A model generated the notes under the pieces. It was not told where the DNA came from. It searched no databases and saw only the letters and a list, made by a program, of their open reading frames with translations. From JBCCFW01 sp039029535 (GTDB taxonomy: Bacteria > Acidobacteriota > JBCCFW01): a DNA stretch of 58,535 nucleotides. Position numbers and translations under genes: made by a program. The stretch covers positions 1-58,535 of the forward strand of contig JBCCFW010000026.1 in assembly GCA_039029535.1 (NCBI GenBank), given 5' to 3'. This document shows positions 52,454-58,535 of this stretch, piece after piece (the stretch's first letter is position 1; each line of letters starts with the position of its first letter).

Positions 52454-53418
52454 GCTGCCTCCCCGAGAACCTGGCATTGCCAGTTCTGTCCGTAGCCCAC
52501 CGAGAGCAGGGCGACGTTGCGATCCTGCTGGTCCTCCTCACGAAGCTCGCTCGTCGTCAGCGCTCGCCAGTTGAAGAAGTTGTCCACGCTGATGACGTGG
52601 CCCACCTCGGCGCGGGTCGGGCAGTGCACGCGCTCCGGCGGCAGGCCCAACACCGACGCCAGCACGTGTTGCGCCGCGACGGGGACGTTCTGCAGCACGA
52701 GGTCGTCGAGCTGCTCCAGCCCCAAGCCCGCCCGCCCCAAGGTCTCGAGGACCAGCTCTCGCCCGTGGCTGAAGTAGCTGGCCGCGAGCACCTCGTCGCC
52801 AGCGTCTGCGAGAACACCCAGGCAACGTCCGCCGCTGGCCAGCAGCCGCGGGCCACTGGTGTCGCGCGAGAGCAGGCAGGCGGCGGCCCCATCGCTGATG
52901 AGGTTGAAGGACTGCTCGCGCAAGGCGCCCTCGGGCAAGCGGTCGGCCGTCACGCACAGCACGCGCTCGAAGTCCGGACGCTCGAGGAGCGCCCGTCGCC
53001 CCACCTCCAGCGCGGCGAGCGAGGTCGTGCACGCGAGCTGCGAAAGCCCCAGAACCTCTGCCTGGCTCAGGCCCAGCTCGGCCTGAAGACGGGCCGCCGG
53101 CGAAACGAGCAGGTGTCGCACGTCACCACTGGCCTCGAAGCGCTCGCGGCTCACCAGGGCTCCGCTGGCCGGGAAGCCGGTCGCGAAGACGATGAGCCCG
53201 ACGCCCTCCACGCTCGGAAGCTGCTCGACGGCGGCCAGCGCGAGATCCAGCACGCTCTGCTCGTCGTCGCAGCAGTGATGCTCGACGAAGCCCGCCCGGC
53301 TCAGCGCCTCGGTCGACGAGCGCAGCTCGCCACGCCGTGCGGCCTCTTCGAGAGGCCGTCGTTGACTTCCGAGGCTCAGGCCCAGGGCTTCCATCCGGAC
53401 CGACGATGCGCGGCTCAT
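52450..53418 (-). CDS. KAS III-like (FabH/thiolase-fold) enzyme with altered catalytic residues
   Basis: A 322-residue thiolase-fold protein. The nucleophile is present: LGLSQLACTTSLAALEVG, with Cys where FabH has ACAGF. In FabH the next catalytic parts are PHQAN and GNTSAAS. Here the matching segments read DDLVLQNVPVAAQ (His replaced) and VGHVISVDNFFNW (Asn replaced by His). Other features fit: FNLISDGAAACLLS (the dimer and substrate loop) and the final GYGQNWQCQVL. Such changes are known in KAS III-like acyltransferases that do not decarboxylate. It may therefore transfer an acyl group rather than extend a chain. Both ends overlap neighbouring genes (ATGA). Confidence 0.82.
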   Translation of the reverse strand: MSRASSVRMEALGLSLGSQRRPLEEAARRGELRSSTEALSRAGFVEHHCCDDEQSVLDLALAAVEQLPSVEGVGLIVFATGFPASGALVSRERFEASGDVRHLLVSPAARLQAELGLSQAEVLGLSQLACTTSLAALEVGRRALLERPDFERVLCVTADRLPEGALREQSFNLISDGAAACLLSRDTSGPRLLASGGRCLGVLADAGDEVLAASYFSHGRELVLETLGRAGLGLEQLDDLVLQNVPVAAQHVLASVLGLPPERVHCPTRAEVGHVISVDNFFNWRALTTSELREEDQQDRNVALLSVGYGQNWQCQVLGEAA

Positions 53419-53993
53419 GACGACCTCCGTGGCAGCAGCATCGGCAGGAAGCGACCGGTGGCGCTCAGGTAGCGCTGGTGAGCATCACCGAACTCGTGAG
53501 CGAGGCGACGATCTTCGGACGCTGCGGTGAGACTGAGCACGACCACGCCGACGACGAACGCGACGACCGTGATCAGGTTCGGCTGCGCGATGAGCGCCGC
53601 GCCGAGCGCGAACAGGAAAGCCGTGTAGAAGGGGTGCCGCACGAAGCGGTAAGGGCCACCGGTCACGAGCTCTTCGGGCGCGTCGTCCTGGTGCCAGAGA
53701 CGCGGAGCCCTTCGGTGCACGCCCACCGTCCAGCCGATGAGACCGATGGAGGCGGCGCCGAGCAACACGGCGGCGATCTCCGTCCACGGAGCCTGATACG
53801 ACCAGAGCGCAGCCGCCCCCGGCAGCCCCGCACCCCGCCGGCTCCCGAAGCCGGCGGGGGCGAGGAACAGGGGCAAGGCGGTCACGAACCAACGCCAGTC
53901 GAGACCGGAGGTCCTTCGCAAGAACGTGAACGGCAGGCTTCCGATGAGAGCAAAGACACAGATCAACAGGGCGAGCAGGGCCGGGCTCAACAT
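53415..53993 (-). CDS. ICMT/PEMT-like integral membrane methyltransferase
   Basis: A 192-residue membrane protein with four or five hydrophobic segments. The SAM-binding signature of isoprenylcysteine carboxyl methyltransferase-like enzymes is clear: VTGGPYRFVRHPFYTAFLFA, then ASEDRRLAHEFGDAHQRYLS near the C-terminus (Glu and Arg/His of the C-terminal motif). Such enzymes methylate lipophilic carboxyl, amine or hydroxyl groups at the membrane. Its ATG overlaps the ligase TGA by seven bases and its TGA overlaps the KAS III-like start. In this operon it could cap a lipid-like product as a methyl ester or ether; inferred. Confidence 0.8.
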   Translation of the reverse strand: MLSPALLALLICVFALIGSLPFTFLRRTSGLDWRWFVTALPLFLAPAGFGSRRGAGLPGAAALWSYQAPWTEIAAVLLGAASIGLIGWTVGVHRRAPRLWHQDDAPEELVTGGPYRFVRHPFYTAFLFALGAALIAQPNLITVVAFVVGVVVLSLTAASEDRRLAHEFGDAHQRYLSATGRFLPMLLPRRSS

Positions 53994-55675
53994 GGGGACA
54001 CCTCCAAGTGTTCGAGCTCTTGCATGAGGGCGAGACGGTGGAGCTTTCCGCGCGTCGTGCGCGGCAGCGGCGTCGTCCGGATGAGGAAGCGCTTCGGTCG
54101 CTTGAAGAAGGCGAGACGACTGAGACGGGCGCGGAGTCGGAGCTCGAGCGCCTGCGGCTCGACGTCGTCGTCCCGAGGAACGACCACCGCCCAGGGCTCT
54201 TCACCGCGAGCACCGCGATGGCCGACGACCAGCACCTCGTCGACCGCCTCGTCGTCGGCGAGGACCCGCTCGACCTCGACCGGCTGCACCTTGCGACCGC
54301 CCGGGAGCACGATGAGGTCGGAAAGACGACCGGTGATGACGAGCTGACCGTCGTCGGTCATTCGGCCGAGGTCGCCCGTCGCCAGCCAACCGTCGTGATC
54401 GGTGAGCGACACCAACTCGCCGTCGTCGTCGAGCACGCCCGGGCTGACCTGCGGACCACGCGTGCGGATCTCGCCTTCGTGTCCGGGCGCCGCCTCGATG
54501 CGCAGCTCCACGCCCGACAGCGGCTGCCCCACCGTCCCGAGACGTCGTGAGTCGGGTCGACCCACGGCGAGCACCGGGCTGGTCTCGGTCATCCCGTAGC
54601 CTTCGAGAACGTCGATGCCCAGGGCTTCGAGCCCTTCGCCGATGGCGACGGGCAAGGGAGCTCCACCACAGACGAGAGTCCGCAACTGCGGTGCAAAGCT
54701 CTGTCGTCGACGTGAGCCGAGCCACTGTCTCGCAGGTCGCGGAAGCGGAAGACCACCCACGACGCGATCGAGCATCGCAGGCCAACGCGACGACGAAGCC
54801 ATGCGGCCACGAGCCAAGGTGAGGAGCAGCGCGGCCACGGAAGGCACGACGACCATCCGCGTGACGCCCTCCCCATCGAGCGCGCGCGTGAGCTCGTCGA
54901 CTCCCAGTCGATCGAGATACAGCACGCGGTTGCCGGCAGCCAAGCTCACGAGGAGCACGGTGGTGATCTCGAGCAGGTGCGACGGGCTCAACACCGACAG
55001 GCAGCAGTCGTCCTCTCGCAAGGGCACGGCACGACGAAGGGCATCGACCTGGTGCAGGAGGTTCTCGGCGGTGATGACCACCGGACGGGGACGACCGGTC
55101 GTGCCGGAGGTGAAGACGAGCAAGGCCGGCTCGTGTCCGCGGGGCACGCGCGAGCCGGTGGGTGCCGCGGCCGGAGCCGACGATGTCGTCTCGACGGACT
55201 CGGCCGGTTCTCCTCCCTCCAGGAGAACCGACCGAGCGCTCGTGCTCACCAACGCGTCACGAAGACGCGTGGCCTGCATCGGCGAGACGAGCACGACCTC
55301 GGGTCGCGCCCGCTCGAGCAGTCGACCGAGCTCGTGGTCGGTGAGCGCGGGATCGAGGGGGACCACCACCGCACCGGCTCGCCACGCCCCGAGCAGGCCG
55401 AGCGCCCACTCCGGCCTGCCCTCGCTGAGCAACGCCACGGTCGCGCCCCGCGGAAGCCCCGAGTCGAGCAAGCGGTCGGCCAGCGCCGCCGCTCGTCGAG
55501 CGAGCTCGGCGCGGCTCCAGTGTCGCCAGCCTCCCTCCGAGAGGAAGGAGAGCGCCGGTCGCGAGTCCGACCAGGCGTCGCCTCGCCAGGCGAGATCGAG
55601 GAGGTTGCGGACGTGCGGCCGGGCCGTCTCGGGCTCGACCGGGCGTGGGAGGGATGAGTGAGTCGCGTCGTGCAT
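53987..55675 (-). CDS. AMP-dependent acyl/aryl-CoA ligase-type enzyme
   Basis: A 562-residue ANL-superfamily enzyme that activates a carboxylic acid as acyl-adenylate. Core motifs are all present: A3 LLVFTSGTTGRPRPV, A5 VLEGYGMTETSPVL, A7 HDGWLATGDLGRM with DGQLVITGRLSDLIV, and the A10 lysine in TTRGKLHRLALM. It could load CoA or directly one of the two carrier proteins of the operon. ATG 55675 (MHDATHSSLPRP) is supported by GGAG seven bases upstream; a TTG at 55711 is less likely. It is the first gene of the operon, facing ovoA across a 283-base divergent gap. Confidence 0.88.
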   Translation of the reverse strand: MHDATHSSLPRPVEPETARPHVRNLLDLAWRGDAWSDSRPALSFLSEGGWRHWSRAELARRAAALADRLLDSGLPRGATVALLSEGRPEWALGLLGAWRAGAVVVPLDPALTDHELGRLLERARPEVVLVSPMQATRLRDALVSTSARSVLLEGGEPAESVETTSSAPAAAPTGSRVPRGHEPALLVFTSGTTGRPRPVVITAENLLHQVDALRRAVPLREDDCCLSVLSPSHLLEITTVLLVSLAAGNRVLYLDRLGVDELTRALDGEGVTRMVVVPSVAALLLTLARGRMASSSRWPAMLDRVVGGLPLPRPARQWLGSRRRQSFAPQLRTLVCGGAPLPVAIGEGLEALGIDVLEGYGMTETSPVLAVGRPDSRRLGTVGQPLSGVELRIEAAPGHEGEIRTRGPQVSPGVLDDDGELVSLTDHDGWLATGDLGRMTDDGQLVITGRLSDLIVLPGGRKVQPVEVERVLADDEAVDEVLVVGHRGARGEEPWAVVVPRDDDVEPQALELRLRARLSRLAFFKRPKRFLIRTTPLPRTTRGKLHRLALMQELEHLEVSPC

Positions 55676-55894
55676 CGGGGTGCTCCAGGGCTCCACCCCG
55701 ACTGATGGCAAGCCCGATGCCAGACCTTCAGGAACCGCTCAAGTCCCTCCATGACAAGCACTTGGCCGAATCGAACCAGCTCGCCCGGCGAACGGGTCTT
55801 CGCGCTCGGCGAAGACCTGCGCGCAGCCCGGCGACCCTCACGCAGCGCGCACCAATCGTGATCTCGACGGCGTGCGGCTCTGTGACCAGGTTGC

Positions 55895-55917
55895 TATCCT
55901 CTCGAACACGTTCGAAC
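55895..55917 (+). promoter_or_regulatory. Extended -10 and palindromic repeats in the ovoA/operon divergent gap
   Basis: TGCTATCCT (55892-55900) is an extended -10-like element for ovoA. Directly after it are CGAAC-ac-GTTCG (55903-55914), a perfect inverted repeat, and the overlapping palindrome GTTCGAAC (55910-55917). They lie 42 bases before the ovoA GTG, a suitable place for a repressor. The remaining divergent gap (55676-55890) shows nothing else I can name. Confidence 0.35.
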
Positions 55918-55958
55918 AGCGGCCCCTCCCCTTCGCACCGTCCCGCGGAGCTCTCCTC

Positions 55959-58244
55959 GTGTCCTCTCCTTCGTCCAGCCGCAATCCCAATCTCGACCTC
56001 GAGAGCCTGCACGCGCTGCCTGCGGGCCTGGAGCTGAGCGACGACGACCCCCTGGTAGGGGAACGTCCCGGTTGGTGGTGGACGGGACGCCAACCGGTCG
56101 CCGGCGAGTGCCCGGGCCTCGGCGCCGACGGCGTGTTGCGCTCGCTGCCGCTGCCCGACCTCTCCACCTGCACGCGAACCTCGGTGCAGGACTACTTCGA
56201 CAACGGCTGGGCGCTCACCGAGGTGTTGCTGTCGAGCCTTCAGGGCGAGCAGGCCCTGCTCACCCCGGCTTACCACCACCTCCGTCATCCCATCCTCTTC
56301 TACCTCGGCCATCCGGCGACTCTCTACGTCAACAAGCTCCGGCTCGCCGGCCTGATCTCCGAGCCCATCAACCCGTACTTCGAGCGAGTCTTCGAGACGG
56401 GAGTCGACGAGATGTCGTGGGACGACATGTCGAAGAACGAGATGGAGTGGCCGTCGGTGCAAGAGGTCTGCGCCTACCGAGCTACCGTTCACGAACGAGT
56501 GAGTGAGATCATCGCGACGCACGAGGGTCTCGCCGACGGTCACGACCGCATCGGTCAAGACCACCCGCTCTGGGCGCTCTTCCTCGGCTTCGAGCACGAG
56601 CGCATCCACCTCGAGACCTCGAGCGTGTTGCTGCGCGAGCTACCGCTCTCGCTGCTCTCGCGACCCGCAGCCTGGCCGGCGCTGCACGAGAGCGCGACAG
56701 TCGTCGACGCGAACGCCGGTCCGAGCGACGCCGCCACGGACAAGCCCGAGCTGGACGCGGCGCGACGACTCCGCACGCTGTCGGCCAGCCGGGTCGAGCT
56801 CGGCAAGCCCCGCGACTGGCCGAGCTTCGGCTGGGACAACGAATACGGCCACCGCAGCGTCGACGTGCGCGACTTCGAGGTCAGCGAGACCCTGGTCAGC
56901 AACGCCGAGTTCCACGACTTCGTGGCCGACGGCGGCTACAACCAGGAAGAGCTCTGGACCGAGGACGGCTGGCGCTGGCGTCGGAGCCGCAACGCCAAGT
57001 GGCCCAGCTACTGGGTGTCGTCGGGCCCCGCCGGGCTGCATCAGTATCGGCTGCGCACCGTCTTCGACCTCGTCGAAATGCCCTGGTCCTGGCCAGCGGA
57101 AGTCAACTGGTACGAGGCCCAGGCCTACTGCACTTGGAAGTCGGAGAAGGACGGGCGTGATCGCCCCTACCGCCTGCCGACCGAAGCCGAGCACGCCCGC
57201 TTCCGCGGCGAGCGGCCGACCAGCCCGGCCGGCGACCCGGTCATGGCACGTCCGGCCGAGGCTCTCCTCGACCTCGGTCGCAACCTCAACCTCGCGCTGG
57301 GCTCCCCTACCCCCGTCGACGCGCTGCAGCCGAACTCGCACGGTCTCCACGACGTGGCCGGCAACGTCTGGCAGTGGCTCGCCGACGACTTCAACCCGCT
57401 CGACGGCTTCGACGTGCATCCGGTCTACGACGACTTCAGCGCGCCGTGCTTCGACGGCGAGCACGCCATGATGGTCGGCGGGAGCTTCGTCAGCACCGGC
57501 GACGAAGCGAGCGTCTTCGCTCGCTTCCACTTCCGCCCCCACTTCTTCCAGCACGTGGGCTTCCGGCTCGCGAGCGACCTCGACCCCGAGTCCGGCAATG
57601 AGCCGGTTCTCCTGGGCGGCAGCGCCAAGGCCACGGCCTATGAGGTCGAGGCCGTGGTGGGGATGTACCTCCTCTCCCACTACGGCAGCCCGGAGGAGTC
57701 CTTCACTCACGAGCTGCCGCGACCGGCGGGTCTCCACTTCGCGCGGGACATCGCCGAGTGGGCGATCGAGACCGCGGGACCGAAAGGCCTGGGAACCGAC
57801 CGAGCGATCGAGCTCGGCTGCGCCGTGGGCGGCTCGAGCTTCGCGCTGGCACGACGCTTCGGCGAGGTGCTCGGCATCGATCTCTCCGAGCGCTTCATCG
57901 AGGTCGCCGAGCAGGTCCGCAACGAAGGACGACTCGGCTACTCGTTGGTCGAGGAGGGTGAGATCGAGAGCTCGCACGTGGCTGCCGTCGATGAGGCCAT
58001 CGACCGGGAGCGCGTGAGCTTCCGCCGCGCCGACGCGTGCGCCCTTCCGCCCGAGCTCGAGGGCTACGACCTCGTGCTCGCCGCCAACCTCCTGTGCCGC
58101 GTGCCCTCACCACGGGCGGTGCTGTCGCGCTTCGGCGGTCCGCGTGGTCTCGTGAAGGAAGGCGGCTTCCTCGCCCTGGCAACACCGTGGACCTGGATGG
58201 CGGACTTCTCGCCCCGCGGCGCGTGGCTGGGTGGCCGCATCGAA
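55959..58244 (+). CDS. ovoA: 5-histidylcysteine sulfoxide synthase / methyltransferase OvoA, 3'-truncated
   Basis: OvoA joins L-cysteine and L-histidine with oxygen through a non-heme iron centre and its C-terminal domain methylates the imidazole, leading to ovothiol A. Here 762 codons remain. The N-terminal DinB-like domain has RHPILFYLGHPATLYVNKLR and LGFEHERIHLETSSVLLREL (iron-ligand histidines). The FGE-like domain has WPAEVNWYEAQAYCTWKS, YRLPTEAEHARFRGE, NSHGLHDVAGNVWQWLADDF and GGSFVSTGDEASVFARFHFR. The methyltransferase has AIELGCAVGGSSFALARRFG, VLGIDLSERFIEVAEQVRN and LALATPWTWMADFSPRGAWL. After WLGGRIE the sequence changes abruptly, so about 60-70 C-terminal residues are missing. GTG 55959 with GGAG upstream is preferred over an earlier frame start. 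Confidence 0.9.
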
Positions 58245-58535
58245 TGCAGTGCCAGAATGAGGACACCCATGATGTCCAGATTCACAAAGCATGTGTGGTG
58301 GACAAAAATCTGGAATCAAAGGAAGTGATTGGTGAGTTCTTTTGCTCACCCTTCAGTTTGCAATGGACAATGGGATTGCAGAGAGGAGCATGATGAGGAT
58401 GATGTCACCATCTGGAATAAGTCACCAAGGCCTCAAAGGAAGCAATCCTTTGGCAATGATGGGGCGACTGGCCCACTGTCACAAGACTACTGCCTATTTT
58501 GGGCGCAATCTGAGTTTGACAGCAGATCTCTGGAA
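58245..58535 (+). CDS. Foreign, probably eukaryotic, gene fragment
   Basis: From about 58245 the sequence becomes A+T-richer and uses codons rare in the rest of the window (AAA, AAT, CAT, ATT, TCA). One frame reads QCQNEDTHDVQIHKACVVD and on to KEVI at 58331. If a 25-base GT-AG segment (58332-58356) is removed, the frame continues without a stop to the window end: VCNGQWDCREEHDED, then DDVTIWNKSPRP and SQDYCLFWAQSEFD. The Cys/Asp/Glu spacing in VCNGQWDCREEHDED resembles extracellular LDL-receptor-A-like repeats, a mainly eukaryotic domain. The identification is tentative; the foreign character of the block is much surer. Confidence 0.5.
58332..58356 (+). other. Possible 25-nt spliceosomal intron in the foreign block
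   Basis: The segment starts GTGAGT and ends in a pyrimidine-rich run plus CAG (CTCACCCTTCAG). Unspliced, the frame hits TGA at 58391-58393. Spliced, a frame of at least 60 further codons opens through to the window end and builds a Cys-rich motif across the joint. Introns this short are known in ciliates and a few other protists. Confidence 0.4.

Noticed and set aside
49449..55675. Interpretation of the operon as an OleABCD olefin or aryl polyene cluster
   Set aside because: There is no OleB-type hydrolase, the KAS III-like enzyme lacks the normal catalytic set, and no ketosynthase/dehydratase pairs of aryl polyene clusters occur. Two diiron enzymes and an ICMT-like methyltransferase do not fit either.
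55903..55914. CGAAC-ac-GTTCG as a LexA (SOS) box upstream of ovoA
   Set aside because: The Gram-positive type LexA box has four bases between the half-sites, here there are two, and no SOS gene is adjacent.

Overview
The window looks like one long piece of a high-G+C bacterial genome with a short foreign sequence fused to each end. The gene content suggests Planctomycetota: DUF1573, DUF6599 and UnbV/ASPIC proteins, FG-GAP secreted proteins, a DUF362/polyferredoxin/aldo-keto reductase cluster and Tat-exported reductases. This assignment rests on gene families only, because the window holds no rRNA or other marker, so treat it as likely rather than proven.

Layout, left to right. Bases 1 to about 113 are a foreign scrap of an exosortase-associated EpsI-type gene. 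They are fused to the interior of a reversed sufB, which follows its Rrf2 regulator. Next come a frameshifted secreted-protein gene, an FG-GAP protein, and a reversed ABC/DUF3299/His-rich protein operon that resembles zinc-uptake (Zrg-like) operons. A histone-deacetylase-family enzyme, a Na+/Ca2+ exchanger, an Hsp70-like ATPase, a DUF255 thioredoxin-like protein and a tandem-duplicated HTH protein follow. At 15.1-18.2 kb lie two paralogous secreted proteins with a shared 17-bp upstream element. At 18.5-22.8 kb is a MacAB-like efflux operon with two permeases. GGDEF and HDOD signalling genes follow, then a DUF1573 protein with an in-frame TGA (25740) exactly at its conserved cysteine, a candidate new selenoprotein. 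After arsM/redoxin and an OYE-family oxidoreductase comes an operon of a sensor-Ser/Thr kinase with larB and a short larC; larE lies 7 kb downstream. A FG-GAP/ASPIC/TPR lipoprotein, a LysR/lipoyl-protein pair divergent from a citrate synthase homologue, and the DUF6599-DUF362-polyferredoxin-AKR redox cluster (42.7-48.0 kb) follow.

The strongest candidate for an undescribed system is the eight-gene reversed operon at 49.4-55.7 kb. It encodes an acyl/aryl-CoA-type AMP ligase, an ICMT-like membrane methyltransferase, a KAS III homologue with altered catalytic residues, an AurF-like diiron oxygenase, a carrier protein, a thioester-reductase-like SDR, a second ferritin-like diiron protein and a second carrier protein. 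All start and stop codons overlap. It looks like a compact carrier-protein-based biosynthetic pathway with no PKS or NRPS. A divergent ovoA (ovothiol synthase) flanks it and is cut near its 3' end by the right junction (about 58.24 kb). Beyond that point the sequence is A+T-richer and appears eukaryotic, with a possible 25-nt intron.
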